Shown here piece by piece: positions 17,133 to 26,072 of a stretch of DNA of 64,000 nucleotides. Source of the stretch: Xanthomonas arboricola pv. populi (GTDB lineage Bacteria; Pseudomonadota; Gammaproteobacteria; Xanthomonadales; Xanthomonadaceae). How positions within the stretch are numbered: the first letter of the stretch is position 1; the number at the start of each line of letters is the position of its first letter. Position numbers and translations under genes: made by a program. The stretch spans positions 220,974 to 284,973 of the forward strand of contig NZ_MDEB01000002.1 in assembly GCF_002939945.1 (NCBI RefSeq), in the 5' to 3' direction. Under the pieces are notes generated by a model that was given only the letters and a program-made list of their open reading frames with translations, had not been told where the DNA came from and searched no databases.

Positions 17133-17208
17133 GGGGCCATAGCTCAGCTGGGAGAGCGCCTGCATGGCATGCAGGAGGTCGGCGGTTCGATCCCGCCTGG
17201 CTCCACCA
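17133..17208 (+). tRNA. tRNA-Ala(GGC), copy 2
   Basis: Identical over all 76 nt to the copy at 16429-16504, with anticodon GGC and encoded CCA. The spacer to the next tRNA is 49 nt, against 45 nt in copy 1, and is only partly conserved. Confidence 0.98.
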
Positions 17209-17257
17209 AAATTCCCGACATAGGCCGTCTGGAATCTACAACCAGGTTTTGATACGC

Positions 17258-17333
17258 GTCCCCATCGTCTAGAGGCCTAGGACACCACCCTTTCACGGTG
17301 GACACCGGGGTTCGAATCCCCGTGGGGACGCCA
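17258..17333 (+). tRNA. tRNA-Glu(TTC), copy 2
   Basis: Identical to 16550-16625, with anticodon TTC and encoded CCA. The immediate upstream TTTTGATACGC is also shared with copy 1, suggesting selection or gene conversion that reaches beyond the tRNA itself. Confidence 0.98.
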
Positions 17334-17340
17334 ATCATCT

Positions 17341-17371
17341 AAAAGCCTCGGCATTGCCGGGGCTTTTTTTT
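17341..17371 (+). terminator. Rho-independent terminator after tRNA-Glu copy 2
   Basis: AAAAGCCTCGG-CATTG-CCGGGGCTTTT followed by T residues. It matches the terminator of copy 1 with one G-T pair in the stem. Confidence 0.9.
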
Positions 17372-17544
17372 GCCTGAAATTCAGGGGCGCCCTGTTCTAC
17401 CGCAGGCAGTCGGTGGCGACACGACGCGCACGCAGCGTGTTACTCCATCCACTGCCCGCGTGCACGCGGATCGAGCATGGAGCGGGCGCACTCGATGACA
17501 CACTTATCCCGCTACCAAATCGAACAAATCCGCACAACGATGCA

Positions 17545-17721
17545 TCAGGTCTGCCCGTCATCCAGCGCCTTGCGGCCTTCGTGCGTGAGATCGATATCGC
17601 CGTCTTCGGCCTGTGTCGCATAGCCGGCGCGCACCGCCCAGTTGGCCTCTTCGTCGGCGACCGGCGTGGTGTCGTGGATGTTGCGCAGAATGCGCAGTTG
17701 CTGCGAGGAATCAAAGTCCAT
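17545..17721 (-). CDS. Small uncharacterised protein, possible winged-helix-like
   Basis: 58 residues from an ATG at 17721 (MDFDSSQQLRILRNIHDTTP). The same frame stays open upstream to 17832, but that part looks less protein-like. The segment QLRILRNIHDT followed by DLTHEGRKALDDG resembles the helix and wing of small winged-helix domains, where an L-T-x-x-G-R-x-A-L wing is common. I do not recognise the gene. It lies alone between the tRNA-Glu and tRNA-Leu genes, and its role is unknown. Codon use looks normal for the window. Confidence 0.5.
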   Translation of the reverse strand: MDFDSSQQLRILRNIHDTTPVADEEANWAVRAGYATQAEDGDIDLTHEGRKALDDGQT

Positions 17722-18070
17722 GAAAGCCACCTGCTTGAAAGAGCTTTCCAAGGTACGCACCGCGCGTGATGGCTGCGTGCCTGCAGGGACAAGGCGGCAA
17801 CCCGAGCGCATCTCGCCAGAATTTTTCGGCAACCACGCATCATCGATGCGAGCCAGTGGAGCACGCCGCTATGCGAGGAAGAAGCTAACTTCGCCGCGCC
17901 AACTGCTGCGCCACGTCGACGACACAACGCCCCCATTGCTGACGGCAATGCTCAGGCGCGGCGATGCGACAGCCGGCAGACGTTCGCCTGTTCCGGCACG
18001 ACTGTCGAGCGCGCAAAAGAAAAGCCCCTCTGGATATCGCCAGAAGGGCTTGGCTTGTACTGCTACATCC

Positions 18071-18157
18071 TGGTGCCGAAGGTGGGACTCGAACCCACAC
18101 GCTTTTAAGGGCGGCGGATTTTGAATCCGCTGCGTCTACCGATTCCGCCACTTCGGC
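18071..18157 (-). tRNA. tRNA-Leu(CAA)
   Basis: 87-nt class II tRNA on the minus strand beginning GCCGAAGTGGCGGAATCGGT. The anticodon stem-loop is GCGGA-TTCAAAA-TCCGC, giving anticodon CAA. It has a long variable arm, the T-arm GTGGG-TTCGAGT-CCCAC, and an encoded CCA. Confidence 0.97.
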
Positions 18158-18296
18158 GTGGCCGCGCAGTATAGCGACTTGCGCATGAAACGAACAGTGT
18201 CAGAACGCGCCTGACGAATTCAGGTGCAGGCGGAGTCGTCAGCGCCGCGGTGCGGCAGTGTCGATATACTGGCCGACTTAGGTGAAGGAGTAAGCA

Positions 18297-18677
18297 ATGT
18301 CGGTGTTGCGTGGACTTCGGGTGCTGGTGGTCGAGAACGACCAGATGAATGCCATGCTGCTCGACCTGCAGCTCGTCCAGGCTGGCGCAGTCGTGCTGGG
18401 TCCGGTCGCAGAGGTCGCACAAGCGCTGACGCTGATCAAGACCGATGCGCCGGAGATCGCAGTGCTCGACTACCGTCTCGGCAATGGCGAGACCAGCGAG
18501 CCGGTCGCCCGACTGTTGTCGGAGCGCGGGATTCCGTTCGTGCTGGCCACCGGTGTTGCCGGTGGCACCATCCCCGGCGGCTTCGAACGCGGCGTGATCC
18601 TGACCAAGCCTTACCTGTCCGAAGAACTGATCGGCGCGCTGTCCAGGGCACGGCAACTGAGCGGTGCCGACAGCTAA
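18297..18677 (+). CDS. Single-domain response regulator
   Basis: 126-residue stand-alone receiver domain without an output domain. LRVLVVENDQMNAMLLD carries the acidic pair, D58 in AVLDYRLGNGE is the likely phosphoacceptor, FVLATG holds the conserved Thr, and LTKPYL holds the conserved Lys. A good ribosome-binding site (AAGGAG) lies 7 nt before the ATG. The hybrid sensor kinase 200 bp downstream on the same strand is the obvious candidate partner. Such proteins usually relay phosphate or bind a partner protein; which one is not visible here. Confidence 0.9.
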   Translation: MSVLRGLRVLVVENDQMNAMLLDLQLVQAGAVVLGPVAEVAQALTLIKTDAPEIAVLDYRLGNGETSEPVARLLSERGIPFVLATGVAGGTIPGGFERGVILTKPYLSEELIGALSRARQLSGADS

Positions 18678-18880
18678 GCGCGACCGCCCACCGGTGTGTC
18701 GCCAGCATGCGGGCGTAGTCGATATCCGGCCCCCTTCTGTAACCAATCACACCTGCTGCCTGCATGCCTGCCGCGCTTAACGCAGACCGTTCGCGCGGCC
18801 GTGCCGGTTGCCGCAACCCCTCGATCACGGCCCGCTTGCCACTAGAATCGTGCATCCAGGCATGATGGGCAGGTCACCCA

Positions 18881-21800
18881 ATGGATATCGCCGTGTCGCC
18901 GTTTGCCGGTCTGTTGCCGGAGACGTGCGAGACAGCCGGATTGTTGCTGTCGTCGTCCGCATGCGTCACCGATCCGCTGCTGCGCGACAGCCAGGCGCTG
19001 CGTACGGCGCTTTCGGTGTGCCTGCATGCGCGGGTTCCGATGCTGCTGGTCTGGGGCGACCAGTGGCGCTGCATCTACAACGATGCCTGCGTCGCGCTGC
19101 TGGGCGAACGCCACCCGGCAGCATTCGGCCAGCCATTGGCGGAACTTGCAGACAGCGTTGAAGCCGGCCACACCTATGCCGATGCGCGTGCAGCATTGAC
19201 GCTGTCGGCGTGGTCCTGCAGTCCGGTCCTGCATGCCGGCGAACGTCTGGGCATGCTGTATGTCGCCCGCACGCCCGCCCCCGCTGCAGGGCCGACTCGT
19301 CGCGAGGCCCCGCCCGCAGCGGTGCCCACCTCGCTCGACCAGTCGCCGGCCTTCATGGCGGTGCTGCGTGGGCCCAGCTACATCATCGAAAGCGCGAATC
19401 AACGCTTCCACGAGCTGGTCGGCCAGCGTCCGTTGCTTGGCCATCCATTGCTCGAGGCGATGCCGGAAATCGCCGACCAGGGCTATCTCGAGCTGCTCGA
19501 TGAGGTGCGACGCAGCGGCCGTCCTTTCATCGGCGAATCGATGTCCGCCTATCTGCAGCGCACGCCCGGCAATGCGCTCGATCAGACCTTCGTGGATTTC
19601 CTGTATCAGCCGATGCGCGAGCGCGATGGCCGCATCGACGCAATCCTGGTGCACGGATTCGATGTCACCCAGCAACGCAGCATGGCAAGTCGCGACAGTT
19701 TCTTGCTGATGCTCGAAGACGCGCTGCAAAACGTCTCCGATCCGCGTCAGATCATCGATACCAGCGTGCGACTGCTGGGCGAACACCTGCAGGTCAATCG
19801 CTGCGCGTTCGGCCTGGCGGCGGCAGACGGCAGAACCATGCATGTGATCAGCGACCATGTGCAGGATATGCCAAGCCTGCAGGGCGATTTTCCGCTGGAA
19901 GTGGCGCAAGGCTTGCGCGACGCCTTGTTGGAAAACCGCCCCTGGTTCACCACCGATGCGATGGCGCCCGGTGCGCCGGACTATGTGGCGCAGCAGTATC
20001 GACGCTCCGGCCTGCGCGCGTCGCTGGCGATTCCGCTGCACAAACACGGCCGCCTGGTTGCGGCCATCGGCGTGCATCAGCGCGCACCGCGGCGCTGGTT
20101 GCCCACCGAGATCGAACTGGTCCGCCTGGTTGCGGCGCGCTGCTGGGAGTCCATGCAACGGGCCAAGGCGCAGCAGCAACTGGCTGCCAACGAGGCGCGG
20201 CTGCGCCGACTGGCCGACACGCTGCCGCAGATCATCTTCATCGCCGACCAGGAGGGTCAGCCGCATTACTTCAATCGGCGCTGGTATGAATACACCGGAC
20301 TGGATCCTGCCGACAGCCAGACCGCTGCGTGGCATCCGGCGCACACCGCCGATGGCCGGCAGCTATCCGCGCAAGCCTGGGCGCTGGCCATCGAGGGCGA
20401 GCGCGCCTACGAAATGGAGTGCGAGCTGCAACGCCACGATGGCCAGAGGCGCTGGCATCTGGCGCGCGCCCTGCCCGTGCGCGGCGACGACGGCAGCATC
20501 AGCGAGTGGATCGGCACCTACACCGATATCCATGACCGTCGTGCGTTCGAGCAACAGCTGCGCGAAAGCGAAGTGCGCTTCCGCGCGTTGTGCGAGACGG
20601 TACCGGCGATGATCTGGATGGCCGATGCGCAGGGCGACTGCGTGTACTGGAATCCGCGCTGGTATCACTTCACCGGGCAGGCCGAAGACCAGGCGATGGA
20701 TCAGGGCTGGTGGGATGTGATGCATCCGGACGATGCCGAACGCGTGCGCCATGCGTTCGGACAGGCGTTGGCGCAACGTGGCGAGTTCCTGGCCGAGTAC
20801 CGCGTGCGTCGTCACGACGGGCAATACCGTTGGTGCATCGATACCGCGTCGCCGCACTTCGCCAGCGACGGCCGCTTCCTTGGCCACATCGGTTCGCTGA
20901 CCGATATCTCCGAACGCAAGCACATCGAAGATGCCACCGCCTCCGATCGCGCCATCCTGAGCCTGATCACCACCGGCGCACCGCTACCGATGGTGTTGGA
21001 CGCCATCGCATCGAGCGTGGAAGCGCGCGGCGAGATTGCGCTGTATTGCGCGGTGATGGTGCTGGATGAAGTACGCAAAACGCTGAGCTTCGGCTCGGCG
21101 CCGCATTTTCCGATCGAGTACTGCGGGCATTTCGAGGCCTCGCCGATCGGACCGAACGGGCCGCCCTGCGCGCGCTCGGCCTACCTCGGGCAGCAGGTGA
21201 TCTGCCAGGACATCCAGGCAGACCCCAGCTTCGGCGACCACCACGCGATTTCGGCGGCGCTGGGCATCGTCGCCTGCTGCGTGACGCCCATCCTGGACAG
21301 CAACGCTCAGGTGCTGGGCACGCTCAACATCTACTACGACCGCGCGCACCTGCCCTCGCTACGCGAACAGGCGATGGCGCGCTCTGCATCGCATCTGGCC
21401 GGCATCGTCATCGAGCGTACGCGCGTGGATGCCAAGCTCAAACAATCGCTGCAAGCCGAGACCGCCGCACGCAGCCAGGCCGAGCATGCCAGCCGGGTCA
21501 AGGACGAGTTTCTGGCCACGCTCAGCCATGAATTGCGCACACCGCTCAACGCCATCCTGGGCTGGTCGCGGCTGATGCAGTCGGAGGTGTTCGAGCCGGC
21601 CAATCTGGGCAAGGGCCTGATCATCATCGAACGCAGTGCGCGTGCGCAGACGCAGATCATCGACGACCTGCTCGACATGAGCGCGATCCTGTCCGGCAAA
21701 ATCCGCCTACAGGCAGAACACTTCGATATCGCAGGACTGATGCGCAGTACGATGGAGTTGATGCAGCCATCTGCGCTGGCGCGCGACATCGCGCTGGAAC

Positions 21801-22654
21801 TGGATGCACCCGACGCAGGCGAACTGTGGTTCTTCGGCGATGCCGGGCGCCTGCAGCAGGTGCTGACCAATCTGCTCAGCAACGCCCTCAAGTTCACCTC
21901 GCCTGGTGGCACGGTGCGGGTGGCGCTGGACATCGAGGACGAGCGGCTGCGGCTATGCGTACAGGACACCGGCATCGGGATTGCGGCCGACTTCCTGCCG
22001 CATGTGTTCGATCGCTTTCGGCAGGCCGATGCCGGCACCACGCGCCGCGTGGGTGGGCTGGGGCTGGGCTTGTCGATCTCGCGTCAGTTGGTCGATCTGC
22101 ACGGCGGCAGCCTGGGGGCATCGAGTGCGGGCGAAGGCAAGGGGGCGACCTTCACCATCGTGCTGCCGTTCCAGCACGGGGTCAGCGATCTGCGCCCGGC
22201 GTCGGCCGAGTCGCTGCAGGTCGGCCCACTGCCGAGCGATTGCCTCGGACGCCTGGATGGCGTGCGCCTGCTGCTGGTCGACGACGACCAGGATTCGCGC
22301 GAGGCGGTGGTGCAGTTCCTGATGCTTGCCGGCGCGCAGGTGCAGGCGGCCGGCTCGGTGGAGGCGGCCGAACAATGCCTGGCAGAGGCACCCTTCGATG
22401 TACTCGTCAGCGATATCGCCATGCCGGTGCGCGACGGCTACGACTTGATCCGCACGGTACGCTCCGGTCGCGCCGACCTGCCGCGACATATCCCCGCGAT
22501 CGCCCTCACCGCCTATGTGCGCGAAGAAGACCGCGACCGCGCAGTAGTCGCCGGATTCGATGCGCATATGGGCAAGCCGGTGGAGCCACCCGGCCTGGTC
22601 GATCTGATCGAACGTCTGATACTGCCGACACGCGCGGTACGCAGCGAGGCATGA
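18881..22654 (+). CDS. Hybrid sensor histidine kinase with PAS and GAF domains
   Basis: 1257-residue sensor kinase. Reading left to right: a PAS-like N terminus (about 50-140), a second PAS-like segment (about 165-275), a GAF domain (about 280-430), two PAS/PAC repeats (about 445-570 and 570-695, each with the F-N/W-N-x-R-W-Y-x-Y/F-T-G pattern), a second GAF domain (about 705-850), HisKA with H883 in LATLSHELRTPLNAIL, HATPase_c (NLLSNALKFT, DTGIGI, GLGLGLSI) and a C-terminal receiver with D1178 in VLVSDIAMPVRDG. No transmembrane segment is evident, so it should be cytosolic and sense an internal or diffusible signal. Ligand unknown. Confidence 0.93.
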   Translation: MDIAVSPFAGLLPETCETAGLLLSSSACVTDPLLRDSQALRTALSVCLHARVPMLLVWGDQWRCIYNDACVALLGERHPAAFGQPLAELADSVEAGHTYADARAALTLSAWSCSPVLHAGERLGMLYVARTPAPAAGPTRREAPPAAVPTSLDQSPAFMAVLRGPSYIIESANQRFHELVGQRPLLGHPLLEAMPEIADQGYLELLDEVRRSGRPFIGESMSAYLQRTPGNALDQTFVDFLYQPMRERDGRIDAILVHGFDVTQQRSMASRDSFLLMLEDALQNVSDPRQIIDTSVRLLGEHLQVNRCAFGLAAADGRTMHVISDHVQDMPSLQGDFPLEVAQGLRDALLENRPWFTTDAMAPGAPDYVAQQYRRSGLRASLAIPLHKHGRLVAAIGVHQRAPRRWLPTEIELVRLVAARCWESMQRAKAQQQLAANEARLRRLADTLPQIIFIADQEGQPHYFNRRWYEYTGLDPADSQTAAWHPAHTADGRQLSAQAWALAIEGERAYEMECELQRHDGQRRWHLARALPVRGDDGSISEWIGTYTDIHDRRAFEQQLRESEVRFRALCETVPAMIWMADAQGDCVYWNPRWYHFTGQAEDQAMDQGWWDVMHPDDAERVRHAFGQALAQRGEFLAEYRVRRHDGQYRWCIDTASPHFASDGRFLGHIGSLTDISERKHIEDATASDRAILSLITTGAPLPMVLDAIASSVEARGEIALYCAVMVLDEVRKTLSFGSAPHFPIEYCGHFEASPIGPNGPPCARSAYLGQQVICQDIQADPSFGDHHAISAALGIVACCVTPILDSNAQVLGTLNIYYDRAHLPSLREQAMARSASHLAGIVIERTRVDAKLKQSLQAETAARSQAEHASRVKDEFLATLSHELRTPLNAILGWSRLMQSEVFEPANLGKGLIIIERSARAQTQIIDDLLDMSAILSGKIRLQAEHFDIAGLMRSTMELMQPSALARDIALELDAPDAGELWFFGDAGRLQQVLTNLLSNALKFTSPGGTVRVALDIEDERLRLCVQDTGIGIAADFLPHVFDRFRQADAGTTRRVGGLGLGLSISRQLVDLHGGSLGASSAGEGKGATFTIVLPFQHGVSDLRPASAESLQVGPLPSDCLGRLDGVRLLLVDDDQDSREAVVQFLMLAGAQVQAAGSVEAAEQCLAEAPFDVLVSDIAMPVRDGYDLIRTVRSGRADLPRHIPAIALTAYVREEDRDRAVVAGFDAHMGKPVEPPGLVDLIERLILPTRAVRSEA

Positions 22655-23043
22655 GATCGCGCGGGAGCGGCTAATAAAACAACGTCGTCAACCATGCCCT
22701 GCTTGCAACACACACACCGACCATATTGACTGGTCCTTGTCCGCCCACCGTCGCGGGACCTGGAGCGGCATGGATGCCGCGCCAGAGCCTATAGGGACGT
22801 ACTTGCGGCGTGTCCTGCGATGGTGGGCGGGCAAGGGCCATGCAGCAAGGTTTCGGATCAGCCGCTGTACGACTGATCTCTCCGCATAGGCGCACCACGA
22901 CGGTGAGTGGGCAGCGAACCCACAGCGAAGTTGCAGATCAGCCGCTCCAAGCGCGATCCAATCAAAGCAATAGATCCGCCGCCTTGCGAACGGATCTACC
23001 TGAACTGCCCGGCCACACAAGCACAGCAGCCGGGCAAGCAGAA
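22655..23043. other. Intergenic region between convergent kinase and tex genes
   Basis: About 390 bp without a gene. It holds a large nested inverted repeat at 22731-22840. After it, a short motif GATCAGCCGCT occurs near 22856 and again near 22937, forming an imperfect direct repeat. No clear Rho-independent terminator was found for either convergent gene; the large palindrome may serve that role. Confidence 0.6.
22731..22840. repeat. Nested inverted repeat (REP-like)
   Basis: Outer arms TGGTCCTTG and CAAGGGCCA enclose CCGCCCACCGTCGCGGGA (22741-22758), which pairs imperfectly with TCCTGCGATGGTGGGCGG (22813-22830). Inside sits GCGGCATGGATGCCGC (22765-22780). The whole could fold into a long branched stem. 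It lies between convergent genes, a typical place for dispersed palindromic elements. Confidence 0.75.
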
Positions 23044-25410
23044 TCAGCTGCGCTTGGCGCGTGCGAACGCGGCGGCCAGCGCGTTGTCGGCCGGCGGCGC
23101 AGTGATGCGCGGCTTGCTGTTGCCCTGCGCCGGGCCACGTCCACCGCCAACATCGCGGCGGCCCTGCCCCGGGCCGCCGTTGCCGCGTTGATCGCGCGAT
23201 TGTGCTGCTGCATCGGCCGGCGGTGGCGTGTCGGACAGACGGCAGGTCAATGCGATGCGTTTGCGCGCCACGTCCACTTCCAGCACCTTGACCTTGACGA
23301 TGTCGCCGGCCTTGACCACGTCGCGCGGATCCTTGACGAAGGTGTCCGACAACGCGGAGATGTGCACCAAGCCATCCTGATGCACGCCGATATCGACGAA
23401 CGCACCGAATGCAGCCACGTTGCTGACCACGCCTTCGAGCACCATGCCGGGCTTGAGGTGCTTGATGTCCTCGATGCCTTCGGCGAACTGCGCCGCCTTG
23501 AACTCGGGACGCGGATCGCGGCCGGGTTTTTCCAGCTCCTTGAGGATGTCGCGCACGGTCGGTACACCGAACCGCTCGTCGGTGAACAGCTCCGGCTTGA
23601 GTCCACGTAAAAAGCTGCCATCGCCCAGCAAGGCCTTGATCGGCTTGCCGGTGTTGCCGACGATGCGCTCGACCACAGGATAGGCTTCCGGATGCACCGC
23701 CGACACGTCCAGCGGCTCGTCGCCATCGGCGATGCGCAGGAAACCGGCGCATTGTTCGAAGGTCTTGTCGCCCAGACGCGGCACCTTGAGCAGGTCCCTG
23801 CGGCGCTTGAACGGACCGTTGTCGTCGCGATGGCGCACGATGTTCTCCGCCACCGTGCTCGACAGCCCGGACACGCGCGACAGCAGCGCCGCCGACGCGG
23901 TATTGACGTACACGCCGACCGCGTTGACGCAGTCTTCCACGCGCGCTTCCAGCGCCTTGGCCAACCGATACTGGTCCACATCATGCTGGTACTGGCCCAC
24001 GCCGATCGCCTTGGGTTCGATCTTGACCAGCTCGGCCAGCGGATCCTGCAGGCGCCTCGCGATCGACACCGCACCGCGCAGCGACACGTCCAGATTGGGG
24101 AACTCCTTGGCCGCGAACTCGGATGCCGAATACACCGACGCCCCCGCTTCGCTGACCACGATCTTTTGCAGTTTGCTCGCCCCGCACAGTGCGATCGCCT
24201 CACCGGCGAGCTTGTCGGTCTCACGGCTAGCCGTGCCGTTGCCGATCGCGATCAGCTCCACGTCGTGCTGCAGGCACAGCTTCTTGATCGTCTGCAGCGA
24301 CTGATCCCACTGCCGCTTGGGCTCATGCGGGTAGATCGTCTCGGTGGCCACCAGCTTGCCGGTGGCATCGACCACGGCGATCTTGCAGCCGGTGCGGATA
24401 CCGGGATCGAGCCCCAGCACCACGCGCGGGCCGGCCGGCGCGGCCAGCATCAGGTCCTTGAGATTGTCGCCGAACACGGCGATCGCCTCGGCCTCGGCCT
24501 TTTCGCGCGCCTGGTTGAACAGGTCCAGCAGCAGATGCATGTGCAGCTTGGCGCGCCAGGTCAGCCGGCAGGCATCCAGCAACCAGCGGTCGGCCGGGCG
24601 GCTCTGGTTGGAGATGCCGGCAGTGCGCGCCACACGGCCCTCGGCGTATTGATGGCCGGCCTCGGCATCGTTGCCCGGCTCCAGATCCAGGTACAGGAAT
24701 TCCTCGCGGCGCGCGCGAAACAGCGCCAGCAAGCGGTGCGAGGGAATCTTGGACAGCGATTCGGCATGGTCGAAGTAATCGCGGTACTTGGCACCGGCCT
24801 CTTCCTTGCCCTCGGCAACGCGCGCGCGGATCACGCCGTTGTCGCTCAACCAGCTACGCAGCTCGCCCACCAGGGCGGCATCTTCGCCCCAGCGCTCCAT
24901 CAGGATGGCGCGTGCGCCTTCCAGCGCCGCCTTGATATCGGCCACGCCCTTCTCTGCATCGATGTACGGCGCCGCAGCGACTTCCGGTGCCTGGTTCGGG
25001 TCGGCCAGCAGCCCGTCGGCCAGCGGCTCCAGGCCGGCCTCGCGCGCAATCTGCGCACGCGTGCGGCGCTTGGGCTTGTAAGGCAGGTACAGGTCTTCCA
25101 GCCGCGACTTGGTGTCGGCCGCCACGATCTCACTGCGCAATTCGTCGCTGAGTTTGCCCTGCTCGCCGATGCTGGACAGGATCGCCGCGCGGCGCTCTTC
25201 CAGCTCGCGCAGATAGGTCAGGCGCGTTTCCAGATTACGTAGCTGGGTGTCGTCCAGCCCGCCGGTGACCTCCTTGCGGTAGCGCGCGATGAACGGAACG
25301 CTGGCGCCTTCGTCGAGAAGGGCAATGGCGGCGCGCGCCTGAGCGGGTTGAGCACCGATCTCGTCGGCGATGGTGCGAGCGATCTGCTGGGCAAGCTGGC
25401 TGTCGTGCAT
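23044..25410 (-). CDS. tex: Tex-family S1 RNA-binding transcription accessory protein
   Basis: 788-residue cytoplasmic nucleic-acid-binding protein of the Tex family, related to eukaryotic Spt6. The N-terminal helical region ([23 protein letters not shown]) is a family signature. It is followed by an RNase-H-like YqgF domain ([19 protein letters not shown]), helix-hairpin-helix repeats ([23 protein letters not shown]), and an S1 domain near 645-715 ([34 protein letters not shown]). A Gly/Arg/Gln-rich tail ([18 protein letters not shown]) probably adds RNA binding. It stands alone between palindromic DNA and a small orphan gene. Confidence 0.96.
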   Translation of the reverse strand: MHDSQLAQQIARTIADEIGAQPAQARAAIALLDEGASVPFIARYRKEVTGGLDDTQLRNLETRLTYLRELEERRAAILSSIGEQGKLSDELRSEIVAADTKSRLEDLYLPYKPKRRTRAQIAREAGLEPLADGLLADPNQAPEVAAAPYIDAEKGVADIKAALEGARAILMERWGEDAALVGELRSWLSDNGVIRARVAEGKEEAGAKYRDYFDHAESLSKIPSHRLLALFRARREEFLYLDLEPGNDAEAGHQYAEGRVARTAGISNQSRPADRWLLDACRLTWRAKLHMHLLLDLFNQAREKAEAEAIAVFGDNLKDLMLAAPAGPRVVLGLDPGIRTGCKIAVVDATGKLVATETIYPHEPKRQWDQSLQTIKKLCLQHDVELIAIGNGTASRETDKLAGEAIALCGASKLQKIVVSEAGASVYSASEFAAKEFPNLDVSLRGAVSIARRLQDPLAELVKIEPKAIGVGQYQHDVDQYRLAKALEARVEDCVNAVGVYVNTASAALLSRVSGLSSTVAENIVRHRDDNGPFKRRRDLLKVPRLGDKTFEQCAGFLRIADGDEPLDVSAVHPEAYPVVERIVGNTGKPIKALLGDGSFLRGLKPELFTDERFGVPTVRDILKELEKPGRDPRPEFKAAQFAEGIEDIKHLKPGMVLEGVVSNVAAFGAFVDIGVHQDGLVHISALSDTFVKDPRDVVKAGDIVKVKVLEVDVARKRIALTCRLSDTPPPADAAAQSRDQRGNGGPGQGRRDVGGGRGPAQGNSKPRITAPPADNALAAAFARAKRS

Positions 25411-25653
25411 GGCGGCGCGGCCGGAGCCGCTTCACTGAAAAAAGCATTTTCGCAGTGCTGGCCCGCCGCGGGAACCCGTTGACAGGATCGCCTTAAACCT
25501 ATGCCGACGCGTCTTGCAGCAGCCAGCAAGACGTACCGGGCGGTCGTCGGCTAGGCGTGGGTGGCGCGGAGGAACCGGTGTGGACAAGCGCCTGCCGATT
25601 CCGAGCACCGGCTGCACCCGCCTGGCGGCTCGCGCGGTATAGGTGAGCCGCTC

Positions 25654-25881
25654 TTAGCTGGCGCGACCTGCGTAATAGGTGGCCGCGCGCTCGACCAGGA
25701 TGCTTTCGTGCAGCGACTCCAACGCCATCACGCGGATCTTGCCGACGTCCTTCAGCGGCACCATGCGCTCGACATAGATCTCCGGCCCGGCGTCGGTCAT
25801 CGCACGCGACTTGCTGAACCCGTAAGGCACAACACCCTTGTCGCCGTCTTTGCTGCCACCGACGTACAGAACGATCGACAT
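25654..25881 (-). CDS. Small conserved-looking protein of unknown function
   Basis: 75 residues from ATG 25881 (MSIVLYVGGSKDGDKGVVPYG), chosen because a purine-rich GAGGGTG lies just upstream; the frame continues upstream but that part looks non-coding. The protein has no signal peptide or membrane segment. It is mildly charged and reads as a compact alpha/beta domain (IYVERMVPLKDVGKIRVMAL). I do not recognise the family. It is divergent from the FAD oxidoreductase. Confidence 0.6.
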   Translation of the reverse strand: MSIVLYVGGSKDGDKGVVPYGFSKSRAMTDAGPEIYVERMVPLKDVGKIRVMALESLHESILVERAATYYAGRAS

Positions 25882-26072
25882 GCCCACACCCTCGTTAACA
25901 ACTGTGACTACGTTAGTGGCGCGAGCATAACGACCGTGCCGTGAGGAGCTTTCCACGCACGTTAACGCCGGCTGTTTGCGGTTCGGTGACGGCCAGGGCC
26001 GGCCCCTGTCTGCACGAGCGCTTCACCCCGCTTGCCCGTCCAATTGTGCTCCGCCCGCATGTACGACACCGC

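Noticed and set aside
16635..17371. CRISPR-like or integron-like array suggested by repeated blocks
   Set aside because: The repeats are two identical tRNA pairs and their terminators, with no short regular repeat-spacer pattern.
17397..17948. 183-codon minus-strand frame after the second tRNA pair
   Set aside because: The translation is Arg/Ser/Cys-rich without pattern and overlaps the better 58-residue frame; likely a shadow.
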